64,000 bases of DNA from Brevibacillus brevis NBRC 100599 (GTDB lineage Bacteria > Bacillota > Bacilli > Brevibacillales > Brevibacillaceae): positions 5,444,001-5,508,000 of the forward strand of contig NC_012491.1 in NCBI RefSeq assembly GCF_000010165.1. The letters run 5' to 3'. The notes beneath the pieces are model-generated. The model saw only the letters and a program-made list of their open reading frames with translations, did not search any database and had not been told where the DNA came from. Positions 25,312 through 35,031 of the stretch are shown piece by piece. The translations under genes were made by a program, and so were the position numbers. Position 1 is the stretch's first letter. Each line of letters begins with the position of its first letter.

Positions 25312-26211
25312 CTACGTGTGGTACACATGCACTTCTTTATTCAATTCACTTAACCATCTATACCCCAGTTCGAGCTTTTGATAGAAGTCAGGTTCTTCTT
25401 TCAACAATAAAATACCGAGGCTGGTCCCGCTGTGTGCCACAACCGTACCTAACCCTCCAATTTTCTCGTTGATCTCCATGACTTCCGGCAATAGCTTCTT
25501 GGGCAGAATTTTTTGATTCAAGATCGCACTTCTGGACGACACGGCGCCTATCGTGTGGACATCTCTTTCTCTGATCGCTTTCGTGATTTTTTGCAACAAC
25601 ACGCTGTACTCCATCTTTTCTTCGTGGGTATAAGGCTTTGTTCGCTTATTAAACTCAACAGTATCGATGGTTCCTCCCTCATCAATACTTACAATGCATA
25701 ATGCCGGGAGTTCCCCGATGTATTCTCGCAATCTGACTTCTTTGTGGTAGTAAGAAACGGAACCCTCATACATCACGCCATCCGTCGGCTCTATACTCGA
25801 CAAAAACCACTCTAGTAAGGAAGGCTCAATGTTGATAAGAAAACAATCCCCAACCGCTCGGGAGGCAGCCACCAAATCTGCTGATGAGCTTGCCAAGCCT
25901 TTTCCAACCTGAAGTTCGGAGTTGATCTCTAAAATTCCACCCGCTGGCAATCCATAGTGTTGAATGATTTTTTCGACCAACCTTTTTGATTTTTGCTTGG
26001 AGCTTGGCACGACGACGATCTCCTGTAAGGTTGGAATCGAATAAAAAGTAGCGTAGGATGTATTTTTGATAGGCAAAGTAACCAGAAAATCCAGATTATT
26101 TTCCTCAAGAATCCCCTGCAGAAGTTCTCCAAAAGTACCGACAGATACACCGATTCCTACGTCATTCGTATTAGGAAAACGACTAATGGAACTAGTCTTC
26201 ATCATGCTCAT
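25312..26211 (-). CDS. GHMP-family L-threonine kinase (PduX-like)
   Basis: This 299-residue GHMP kinase has SVGTFGELLQG near residues 23-33, the glycine-rich ATP loop VGKGLASSSAD near 102-112, and GGTIDTVEFN, all close to the corresponding parts of PduX, the L-threonine kinase of coenzyme B12 synthesis. PduX converts L-Thr to O-phospho-L-Thr. No cobalamin or propanediol genes are nearby; instead the cysteine-synthase-like and argininosuccinate-lyase-like genes follow in the same operon, as in clusters making 2,3-diaminobutyrate. It is therefore predicted to activate threonine for amine substitution. It begins 39 bp after the terminal NRPS gene with GGGGG before the ATG. Confidence 0.87.
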   Translation of the reverse strand: MSMMKTSSISRFPNTNDVGIGVSVGTFGELLQGILEENNLDFLVTLPIKNTSYATFYSIPTLQEIVVVPSSKQKSKRLVEKIIQHYGLPAGGILEINSELQVGKGLASSSADLVAASRAVGDCFLINIEPSLLEWFLSSIEPTDGVMYEGSVSYYHKEVRLREYIGELPALCIVSIDEGGTIDTVEFNKRTKPYTHEEKMEYSVLLQKITKAIRERDVHTIGAVSSRSAILNQKILPKKLLPEVMEINEKIGGLGTVVAHSGTSLGILLLKEEPDFYQKLELGYRWLSELNKEVHVYHT

Positions 26212-26250
26212 AGTGGCCCCCCGTTTACACGAATATGATTTGGTACTGAT

Positions 26251-29200
26251 TTACATGATGATCGCTTCCGCAGGACGATAGCGTTTCATGAAGTAATCGA
26301 AAAATTCAATTTTGTTGAATTGACTTTTATTCGTACTAACAAAGACTCCCATTTGTTTTTCTGGCAGGAACCACATAAATGAGTGAAAGCCGATCACCTC
26401 GCCTGCCTTCGCCAAAACATTCTCATGTACGTATTCTGGATGGAATTTTACTGTAAATCCATACCCTGTAGACGTCCCTTTTGGATGAGGGACTGATTTA
26501 CTGGAGAACATTTTTCCTATCGAATCTGCCTCTAAAATGTTTTCTTTGCCATCAGCACCTTCACCTAAGAGAGCCAGCATGAATGTAGCGATATCATTCC
26601 CCGTGGAGAGCATGCTGCCGTCTGGTGAGATTGCAGGGCTGAAATCGTACTTTTGCACCGCCTGATTTTCTAGATCATAGCCTGTAGCCATTTTTGCCTC
26701 TAATTCTGGTTGTAGTAGAAAACTGCTGTTTGTCATTTCGAGAGGCGCAAAGAAATGCTCACTTGCAAAATGATCAAAGGAAACGCCCGTAACTCTTTCC
26801 ACGAGATAACCCGCCAGTATAAAGGCAAAATTCTCGTTCCCAAATTGTTCGCCAGGTTTGTATACCACGGTTGGCATGTATCGGTGAATATACTCTCGTA
26901 ACGTTAAGGGGTCACGCCCGCCAAAATTATAGCTCTGGTCATTTCCCACATCTGGCGAGTCAAACCCTGTTGTGTAGCTGAGTAAATGTTCTACCGTTAG
27001 TGGTCCCTCCACTCTTCTCGGTATTTCAATATCGAGGTATTGCTGAACATCCTCGTTCCATCCAATCAGCCCTTGCTCCACTAGCTTCATAACGGCAGCG
27101 ACTGTTACGAGCTTGGAAATCGATCCTACCCTGACTACGGTTTCCTCTGCACTCATAGGTACTTTCTCTGATAGATTAGCGTAACCGTAAGCTTTCTTCA
27201 CTTTCACTTGGCCGTGCTGAACTACCACCGCAATTGCACCAGGAAGATCATTCATCATAGAAGAGTCGAAAAATCCGTCTATCACTGCTTCGAAATCTAC
27301 ATATTCTCCAGCGATTTCATGGTCAGGACTGTTGCGCAATTTCATCATGCAGTGTTGGATGACCTCCATCAGACTATCCTGGAGGCATGCAGTAAGTCGT
27401 TCGATGGTATCCGCTTTATACTGTGCCTCGCTATAACCGATCATAAAGTGAAAGCTTCCATTCAACACCACGCACTCAATGTCAATCTTGCATTCCCGAA
27501 ACTGCTCCAGACTCATTGATTCTCCGCCTGAGAATGTGGACAATTGAATGTCGTCATCCTTTCCCTTCCGATCCATATCAAATTGTCCCAAATAATTAAA
27601 GCTGACCTCAGGCTGTACATTCATGGTGGTGTTTGGCGATTTTGCAGACAAATATTTCAATACACCGTAGTGAATCCCTTTATGTGGGATTCCTCGTACC
27701 TCTTTTTTGATTTTCGGAATGATAGCTGACGGATTCATTTCATTCCCGACGTCTACCATTACTGGATATTCACTCGTGAACCATCCTACTGTGCGGTTCA
27801 TGTTCAGATCTGGTAGAATCGACTCCCTACCATGCCCTTCCATATTCAAAGCAAGGCAATCGATATTCGCCCATTTTTTGAAGGCCATTCCAATAGCAGC
27901 CAACAATAGTTCATCGATTTCCGTCTGATAGGCACGATTGGCTTGTTTTAGCAACTCCTCGGTTCGCTGCTGATCCATCGTGACCGTTTTGGTCCTGGTT
28001 GTTTTCCGAAGCGGTTTTTGCTCATCGTAATCCATTGGCAACGTTTGAGCATCCCTCTCCTCGATTCGATTCCAATATTCACGCTCTTGTTCAAGTCTTT
28101 CGCTATTGGCATACTCGTTCAATTGTTGCGCCCACAATTGGAAGGAATCACTTTTTAAAGGCAAACGTATCTCTTCGTTACGAAGGAGCTGCCCATAAGC
28201 TGTTTTAAAATCATCGATTAAAATGCGCCATGATACCCCGTCTACGACTAAATGGTGAATAGCAATCAGCAAGTGATCGCCATCCGAGCATCGGAATAAC
28301 CCCAGCCTCATTAATTGACCATCAAAAATGTTAAGCCTTGATTGAATTTCACTGCATTTCAAGTCCATCGCTTGTTCGAGCTCAGACCCGTTCTTGTCTG
28401 GATAGTCCCAAATCTCCAGACTATACATGCCGCTAGTGTTGACGCCTCGATTGTAAGCTTCATAGCCGGTATTGGTCTCGCGGAAAATCATTCGCAGAGC
28501 ATCATGGTGTTGTACGAGCTTATCGATGACTTTGCGAACCATCCTCTCGTCAAACCGCTCTTTACGGTACAACACAAAGGATTGGTTATAGTGATGGAGA
28601 TGCTGACTGTGTTCTTGCATCAACCAATGCTGAATCGGTGTCAGTGGTACAACGCCTTCCATATCCTTCTGGTCAATTTTTCGATTCAGCGGTTTCAGTT
28701 TTGTACTCAGTTCTGCAATGGTTGGATATTTGAAAAGATCCCGAATTTCCATTTTGTATCCCAAAGCTGCCAATTGCGAGGAGACTTGAATCGATTTGAT
28801 AGAATCGCCACCGAGCTCAAAGAAGTGATCCCTAATCCCAATCTTTTTCTCATGTAAAATGTCTTGCCACACAGCCACCAATAGCTTCTCGGTGTCCGTA
28901 TTGGGCTCCACGTATTCCCTTTCACTCTGCAAGACGATGTTGATATCCAGTAGTACTTTTCGATCAATCTTTCCATTCGGCGTTACTGGTATTTCCTCTA
29001 GCTGAACAAAATGGGATGGGACCATAAATGCCGGTAACGACTTCCGCAACGACTCCCTCAATACATCCGATTCCACAGCTTTTGCAGCTACATAGAATGC
29101 AACCAGCCTTTTTTGACCAGATTCATCCGCTCTTGCGATAACGATCGCCTCGCGAATATCAGCCATTCTTCGTAATTCCGCTTCGATTTCTTCCAATTCG

Positions 29201-32200
29201 ATTCGATTCCCACTTATTTTCACCTGATTATCCCATCGCCCTAAAAATTCAATATCTCCGCTGGGGAGCCATCGCGCCATATCCCCTGTCTTATACATCT
29301 TTTCGCCGATACAAAATGGATTGGGAACGAATTTTTGATTCGTCAAATCTGGCTGCTTGAAATATCCTTTTCCTACTCCCATGCCTCCAATATACAGTTC
29401 TCCCGGGACACCCACAGGCTGCACATGAAGATTAGCATCCAGAATGTACATCTTCACCCCTGGCAAAGGCTTGCCAATCGGCAAAAATTTGTAATCTTGC
29501 TGGTCAACCCTTTCATAATAGGAGGAATCAATAGCTGCCTCCGTCACTCCATAGCAGTTTAAGATTCTCATTGTACTTCCGTATCGATCGACAAGCTTGT
29601 GAAAGGCATGTAACGGGCATTGATCCGAGCCAAGAATCAATATTTTCATGAAGTCTATGTTGAGTCCGTTTTCATAGACATAATCCATGAAAGGAAGCAC
29701 CAGGACGGGAGTCGAATCAAACAAATTAATCTCATGCTTTTCCATCAGGTAATAAAGGCGCTCCAAATCCACTCTCGCATCTTTTGGGCAAATAACCAGC
29801 TTCCCACCGTATAACAGACATCTCATATAATCACCAGTAAACACATCAAAAGAAAAACTTGCCCATTGCAAACTCCTGACGGGGAATTCATCTAGCTTGT
29901 ATTCTTGTTTCCATGCTTGTGCAAGCGAATGAAGCTGACGGTGTTCAATCATGACTCCCTTTGGCGTTCCCGTAGTGCCCGATGTATAAATCACATAAGC
30001 AAGCTGATCAAACTGAACAGGTAACCCCAGATTCGTATTCTCCTGATGATAGGACTCCTCATCGTCAAGCATGATCATTTTTTGGTCAGCATTCACTTTA
30101 TGGCGTACCGACTGATGCAGCAGCAAAACTTCTGCTCCCGAATGTTCCAGCATGTATCGTATGCGCTCTTCTGGATAATCAGGGTCAATCGGGACATAGG
30201 CTCCACCCGCTTTCAAAATGGCCAACACGCCAACGACCATCTCTATGGACCGTTCTGCGATGATCCCCACCAATTGATTGGCACGGACGCCCTCAGCTAC
30301 CAATGTCCGCGCCAGCTGATTGACCCGTTTATTCAGTTCTGAATATGACAGTTCTTGCTCTTCAAAAGCGAGAGCAATTCGATCCGGGGTTCTCTCCGTT
30401 TGCTCCTCGAATAATTCGATAATCGTTTTATGCTCATCCCCATTGGTAAAAGAGACTTCCTTATAGGCAGAGATCATTGCCTGTTTTTCTTCCACGGACA
30501 ATAATTCGATATGCTTGAAATGAATATCTGGTTGATTGGCTACCTGTTCGATGATGTTGCCCAAATATCCGAGCATCCGTTGCACCGTTTCTGGCTTAAA
30601 TAAATCCGTGCGATATTCAACAGTCAAACCAGCGCCATGTTCCAGATCCATGCATACGAGCGATAAATCAAAATTCGTCATGGAATTATAGGATTCAACG
30701 GCTGTCATTTCCAAACCGCTTATTATATTTTCCTCTTCTACCTTCTCTATATATTGGAACATAAAAGAAAAAATAGGATTGCGGCTGACATCTCTTTCCG
30801 GGTTAATTTTTTCGACCAATTTATCGAATGGATAGTCATGATGCATGTAAGACTCCAGTGCTTGCTGTCTCCAAACGTGCAACGCCTCGATGAAGGTATG
30901 CTCCTGATTGACTTCCAGTCTCAACGGGAGTGTGTTAATAAAAAATCCAATGACCTGCTCAATATCCATGTGATTCCGGCCAGCTTCCGGAGTACCGATG
31001 ATGATATCCTGTTGATTGGTCAGCTTGGACAGCCAAATGCCTATCGTTGATAAAATCACCATAAACATGGAGGCATCATGCTGCTGCGCAATCTCTCGCA
31101 TTCGACCAAACGTTTTTTCCGAAATCGGATAAGATTCCAGTGCCGAAAAATACGTTTGTACAGGCTGGCGCTGAAAATCTGTCGGCAAGTCCAATACGGG
31201 AATCTCTTTTTCAAATGTCTTCAGCCAATACGCTTCTGATTCTCCCAACTCTCCATGATGAATGGAATGATTTTGCCAGACTGCGTAATCTTTATACTGG
31301 ATGTTCAATTCCGGCAATACGGGCTCTATTCCTTGATGCAAAGATTCGTAGATGGTGCCCAAATCCTTCATCAAGATCCCCCATGACCATTGATCACTGA
31401 TCATGTGATGCATGTTCATTAGCAATACGTATTTTTCTTCCGCAGCCTTGCATAACTTCACACGAAACAATGTATCCCTTTCAAAATCAAAGCTGGTTTC
31501 CGTCTCTTTTTGGATAACCAGATCAATTGCTTCTTGCTTCGACGCTTCGGACTCCTTGGAAAGATCGACAAATGCATAGGTGAAGTCATTACCCGGCAGC
31601 ACCTGTTGAACGGGGCGTCCGTCTCTTAACAAGAATTTTGTTCGCAACACTTCATGTCTTTTCACCAGTAACCCAAAGGCCTGATGCAAAATACGTTCAT
31701 TCAACGGTCCCGTGACATGGTAGATCGTCGGCATATTATAAGCCGTATTCTCGGGCTCTAGCTGCTGAATGAAAAACAGTCTCCTCTGCGCATGTGACAC
31801 CGGGTAATACACTTGTTCATCTGCCTTGGGGATCATTAATCGCTCCTGTTGCGTTTGGAGCTCTCCTATGGACTGCGCTTCTTCGTGATGAAACAGGGAG
31901 GACAACTCCCGAATGGTTCGATGCTCGAATAAGTCCTTGATGGTAACTTCTATGCCCATCTCTCTTTTCATGCGCAAGCGAACCTGGATGGTTTTCATGG
32001 AATGCCCGCCAAGCTGGAAAAAGTCATCGTCGATCCCGATGTCCTCTACGTTTAGCACGGTACGCCAGATAGCTGCCAAGCTTTGTTCCAGCTCATTGCG
32101 CGGAGCGACAAATGCTTCCGACTTCTTTTGAATCACGTTTGTCTCTGGCAATGCTTTTTTGTCTACTTTTCCGTTGCGATTCAGTGGCATCGCATCCAGA

Positions 32201-35013
32201 ATGACGATACGCTCTGGAATCATATACTCCGGCAAAATCGTTCTAAGATAAGCCTGCAGCTCCTGTTCGCTCTGCTGTTCATGCATGACCACATAGCAAA
32301 CAATGCGGGTCTGCCCATGTTCATCCTCTCGTGTAACTGCTACACACTGTCTCACCAGCGTGTGACGTAAAAGGGCGTTTTCTATCTCGCCGAGCTCGAT
32401 GCGATGTCCGCGTACTTTTACCTGAAAATCAGCACGCGTAACAAATAGGAGTCTCCCATTTGGCAAAAAACGTCCCAAATCGCCTGTCTTATACAACCGT
32501 TCCGTTCTGCCCTGCAAAAATGGATTTTCTGAATAGGCTAGCGCTGTGCGTTCAGCATCATGGAGATACCCCCGCCCTACACCAATTCCAGAAATGTAGA
32601 TTTCCCCGACACAACCAACCGGAACGGGGCGCATCCATTTGTCCAGTACATAGTGCTTCATATTGGCGATGGAGCTTCCCAAGGCTACATAAGGATAATC
32701 ATCATGGGCATACGAACGATCAATGATTTCATGCATCGTATCATCTGAGCACTCCGTTGCTCCATACGTGTTTACTACGGTCACATCCGGATACAGGTCT
32801 TGCCACTTTTTGCACAGCGTTACTGGCAATCCCTCTCCTGTAGAAATCATGTATTGCAATTGAGGCAAAGCGTGCTGTTCCGGTGGAAGAGTCAGGGCAG
32901 CATTGTGTAAAGCTTCAATCATCGCTGGTACCATCTGAACCACGGTGACACCATCTCGATTCAAGGCTTGAAGCAATGCATCCGGATCAGTAGCCGTCTC
33001 GTTGTCGTAAATCACAAGCTTTCCCCCTGCCATCAAGGGAGCGAGGAACTGCCAAACAGAAATATCAAAGCAATGGGAAGCATTCTGCATGACGATGCTG
33101 TCTGAATTCAATCCAAGGACATCCATTTTGGCGTAAAGATGATTCAGCATGCCACTATGCTCGATCATTGCCCCTTTTGGCATACCAGTGGAGCCTGAGG
33201 TAAAGAAGACGTTTGCCAAATCATCATGCGCATTGATGATGTCTGGATTCGATGTATCCGCCGCTCGCAAAGAAGAGATGTCTGCGCTTGACCCGTCCCC
33301 CTTGTTCAGGCAAAACACGACCGGCTTGTGCTCCGATCTATCTGCCAAGGTCATACTCCGCGCTTGGAAACTCGCCTCAGTCAGTAAGACCTTCGCCTTG
33401 CTGTTATCAAGGATGGTAAGAAGACGTTGATCGGGATGGGCTGTATCAAGCGGCACATAGGCCCCTCCTGCTTTCAGCACAGCCAAAATGCCAATCAGCA
33501 TGTCAATGCTTCTCTCTGCAAATAGGCAAGCAAGATCATTTCGGCCAAATCCTTGTTTTCGCAGCCAGTGCGCCAAGCGGTTCGAACCCTCATTCAATTC
33601 CCGGTAGGTGATGGATTGCTTCCAATCGATAGCAGCAACAGCGTCAGGATTGCGCCCCGCCTGCTCTTCTATCACTTGCTGTGCAAATCGCTCCATGCTG
33701 CGATTCGACTTCGCAAAGTTGCCCATCACCTCAGTCATCATCCCTTGCTCTTCATCCGTCACGATGTTCAGATTGCTGATATTCCTGTCTGCCCCTTGGC
33801 AAATCTGCTCGAGCATATGGATGTAATGGGATTGCAGCCGTTCCAGATCGCTCTTGGAGGACGCATTCTCATGGAAGAATTGAATCTTTAAGGACTGCCC
33901 GACCGTTATGACTATCTCCACTGTTTGGAGGCCGCCGCGATAAAGCATGGTAGATTCCTTGTGATCTTCTACACCATTTCGTATTGTCAGTGTCGTTCCA
34001 AATACAGGATCCGTTTCGCGTACACCTGCATAGTTACGGATCATGTCTAGTGTGGCCCTTTCATGTTGCTGCAATTGTTCCCAGCCTTCCTGGACTTCCT
34101 TTACCACATCACGCACTTTTTGATTCGCATGCACGGTCAGGAAGACAGGTAAGCTGTGAGCCAGTGGCCCAATAATGGTATTCGCCTCTTTCCATGCTTC
34201 GGGTCTGCCAGAGACGGTAACGCCAATGACCATTTTGTCCTCGCCACTGTACATATTCTCCAAGAGCAGCCAAGCAACCTGAAAAATTGCCTCTACGGAT
34301 ACTCGCTGCTCGAATGCCATCCTTTTGATCGACGTGGTGAACGCTTCGGAAAGAACCGCGTTGCAACTGATCAAATGACTTGCTTCCTTCTGTGCCCCTT
34401 GTACCGGATAAAACACAGTCTCGCTTTCATAGCCTTGGAATTGATTTGTCCAAAAGCTTTTGACTTTGGAGCCATCTTGGCTTGATTCCCAAGCAACGTA
34501 CTCTTTGAATGAGGCTCGCTGGTCAACAGATGGCTGAGTACCCCGTACCCGTTTCAGCCATTCCGCTACAAGAAGCTCGCGACTGGCATCGTCCATACAT
34601 AATGCATGATGGGTCCAGATGAGGACGGCTTGGTTGGGGTCCATCTGCAAAATCGATACCCGGATTAATGGCCCCTCCTCATACGCAATGGGCTCCTGAT
34701 GGGATGTAAGCGTAGAGAGATACACTTGCTCTTGCTGTTCAGGAGATAATTCCCGTACATCATGCCAGTCAATGGGGATGGGGAGCTCCTTCAATACGAC
34801 TTGTACATGTTTATTTTTGAGCTGGCGGCAAACCGTTCGCATCACCGGCGTCTCGCTGACTAATTCCTTCCACATTTCCTGAACGCTTTCCGGTTCGAGA
34901 CGGTGCTCGATGAGATAGCGCATGGTTGTCATCTTGTCAGGGCGTAATAATTCCTTTTGCACCATGGAAAGCTCTATGACTTCCAGTACGTTCTCTTTTG
35001 TTAAATGCTTCAA
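26251..35013 (-). CDS. Terminal NRPS: C*-A-T-C-A-T-E plus fused beta-lactamase/PBP-like release domain
   Basis: The TTG start at 35011-35013 follows AAAGAGGTGG. Order over 2920 residues: C (about 1-440), A (455-960), T (LGGHSMKT, near 1030), C (1075-1510), A (1530-2030), T (LGGDSIKS, near 2090), E (2130-2570, HHLVVDGVSW intact), then a serine-hydrolase domain from about 2570 to the end. The first C has a damaged active site (HHALCMDDAS instead of HHxxxDG); the second has HHMISDQ. Eye-read specificity codes are D-I-W-Q-I-T-T-D-D-K for the first A, with an acidic pair suggesting a diamino acid, and D-V-G-D-I-G-C-I-D-K for the second, one or two changes from the Orn code. The last domain keeps SISK (Ser2631, Lys2634), but the usual YSN is NEN (FGNENFAF) and HxG is KAG. 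No ordinary thioesterase is present. Confidence 0.93.
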   Translation of the reverse strand: MKHLTKENVLEVIELSMVQKELLRPDKMTTMRYLIEHRLEPESVQEMWKELVSETPVMRTVCRQLKNKHVQVVLKELPIPIDWHDVRELSPEQQEQVYLSTLTSHQEPIAYEEGPLIRVSILQMDPNQAVLIWTHHALCMDDASRELLVAEWLKRVRGTQPSVDQRASFKEYVAWESSQDGSKVKSFWTNQFQGYESETVFYPVQGAQKEASHLISCNAVLSEAFTTSIKRMAFEQRVSVEAIFQVAWLLLENMYSGEDKMVIGVTVSGRPEAWKEANTIIGPLAHSLPVFLTVHANQKVRDVVKEVQEGWEQLQQHERATLDMIRNYAGVRETDPVFGTTLTIRNGVEDHKESTMLYRGGLQTVEIVITVGQSLKIQFFHENASSKSDLERLQSHYIHMLEQICQGADRNISNLNIVTDEEQGMMTEVMGNFAKSNRSMERFAQQVIEEQAGRNPDAVAAIDWKQSITYRELNEGSNRLAHWLRKQGFGRNDLACLFAERSIDMLIGILAVLKAGGAYVPLDTAHPDQRLLTILDNSKAKVLLTEASFQARSMTLADRSEHKPVVFCLNKGDGSSADISSLRAADTSNPDIINAHDDLANVFFTSGSTGMPKGAMIEHSGMLNHLYAKMDVLGLNSDSIVMQNASHCFDISVWQFLAPLMAGGKLVIYDNETATDPDALLQALNRDGVTVVQMVPAMIEALHNAALTLPPEQHALPQLQYMISTGEGLPVTLCKKWQDLYPDVTVVNTYGATECSDDTMHEIIDRSYAHDDYPYVALGSSIANMKHYVLDKWMRPVPVGCVGEIYISGIGVGRGYLHDAERTALAYSENPFLQGRTERLYKTGDLGRFLPNGRLLFVTRADFQVKVRGHRIELGEIENALLRHTLVRQCVAVTREDEHGQTRIVCYVVMHEQQSEQELQAYLRTILPEYMIPERIVILDAMPLNRNGKVDKKALPETNVIQKKSEAFVAPRNELEQSLAAIWRTVLNVEDIGIDDDFFQLGGHSMKTIQVRLRMKREMGIEVTIKDLFEHRTIRELSSLFHHEEAQSIGELQTQQERLMIPKADEQVYYPVSHAQRRLFFIQQLEPENTAYNMPTIYHVTGPLNERILHQAFGLLVKRHEVLRTKFLLRDGRPVQQVLPGNDFTYAFVDLSKESEASKQEAIDLVIQKETETSFDFERDTLFRVKLCKAAEEKYVLLMNMHHMISDQWSWGILMKDLGTIYESLHQGIEPVLPELNIQYKDYAVWQNHSIHHGELGESEAYWLKTFEKEIPVLDLPTDFQRQPVQTYFSALESYPISEKTFGRMREIAQQHDASMFMVILSTIGIWLSKLTNQQDIIIGTPEAGRNHMDIEQVIGFFINTLPLRLEVNQEHTFIEALHVWRQQALESYMHHDYPFDKLVEKINPERDVSRNPIFSFMFQYIEKVEEENIISGLEMTAVESYNSMTNFDLSLVCMDLEHGAGLTVEYRTDLFKPETVQRMLGYLGNIIEQVANQPDIHFKHIELLSVEEKQAMISAYKEVSFTNGDEHKTIIELFEEQTERTPDRIALAFEEQELSYSELNKRVNQLARTLVAEGVRANQLVGIIAERSIEMVVGVLAILKAGGAYVPIDPDYPEERIRYMLEHSGAEVLLLHQSVRHKVNADQKMIMLDDEESYHQENTNLGLPVQFDQLAYVIYTSGTTGTPKGVMIEHRQLHSLAQAWKQEYKLDEFPVRSLQWASFSFDVFTGDYMRCLLYGGKLVICPKDARVDLERLYYLMEKHEINLFDSTPVLVLPFMDYVYENGLNIDFMKILILGSDQCPLHAFHKLVDRYGSTMRILNCYGVTEAAIDSSYYERVDQQDYKFLPIGKPLPGVKMYILDANLHVQPVGVPGELYIGGMGVGKGYFKQPDLTNQKFVPNPFCIGEKMYKTGDMARWLPSGDIEFLGRWDNQVKISGNRIELEEIEAELRRMADIREAIVIARADESGQKRLVAFYVAAKAVESDVLRESLRKSLPAFMVPSHFVQLEEIPVTPNGKIDRKVLLDINIVLQSEREYVEPNTDTEKLLVAVWQDILHEKKIGIRDHFFELGGDSIKSIQVSSQLAALGYKMEIRDLFKYPTIAELSTKLKPLNRKIDQKDMEGVVPLTPIQHWLMQEHSQHLHHYNQSFVLYRKERFDERMVRKVIDKLVQHHDALRMIFRETNTGYEAYNRGVNTSGMYSLEIWDYPDKNGSELEQAMDLKCSEIQSRLNIFDGQLMRLGLFRCSDGDHLLIAIHHLVVDGVSWRILIDDFKTAYGQLLRNEEIRLPLKSDSFQLWAQQLNEYANSERLEQEREYWNRIEERDAQTLPMDYDEQKPLRKTTRTKTVTMDQQRTEELLKQANRAYQTEIDELLLAAIGMAFKKWANIDCLALNMEGHGRESILPDLNMNRTVGWFTSEYPVMVDVGNEMNPSAIIPKIKKEVRGIPHKGIHYGVLKYLSAKSPNTTMNVQPEVSFNYLGQFDMDRKGKDDDIQLSTFSGGESMSLEQFRECKIDIECVVLNGSFHFMIGYSEAQYKADTIERLTACLQDSLMEVIQHCMMKLRNSPDHEIAGEYVDFEAVIDGFFDSSMMNDLPGAIAVVVQHGQVKVKKAYGYANLSEKVPMSAEETVVRVGSISKLVTVAAVMKLVEQGLIGWNEDVQQYLDIEIPRRVEGPLTVEHLLSYTTGFDSPDVGNDQSYNFGGRDPLTLREYIHRYMPTVVYKPGEQFGNENFAFILAGYLVERVTGVSFDHFASEHFFAPLEMTNSSFLLQPELEAKMATGYDLENQAVQKYDFSPAISPDGSMLSTGNDIATFMLALLGEGADGKENILEADSIGKMFSSKSVPHPKGTSTGYGFTVKFHPEYVHENVLAKAGEVIGFHSFMWFLPEKQMGVFVSTNKSQFNKIEFFDYFMKRYRPAEAIIM

Positions 35014-35031
35014 GCCAGTCCACCTCTTTCG

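Noticed and set aside
25312-26211. GHMP kinase as part of cobalamin or isoprenoid metabolism
   Set aside because: Motifs match PduX rather than mevalonate or homoserine kinases, and no cobalamin genes are nearby. Context favours the diamino acid pathway.
26251-27310. Reading the C-terminal domain of the last NRPS as a separate beta-lactamase resistance gene
   Set aside because: It is continuous in frame with the E domain and has no start or binding site of its own, so it is part of the synthetase.
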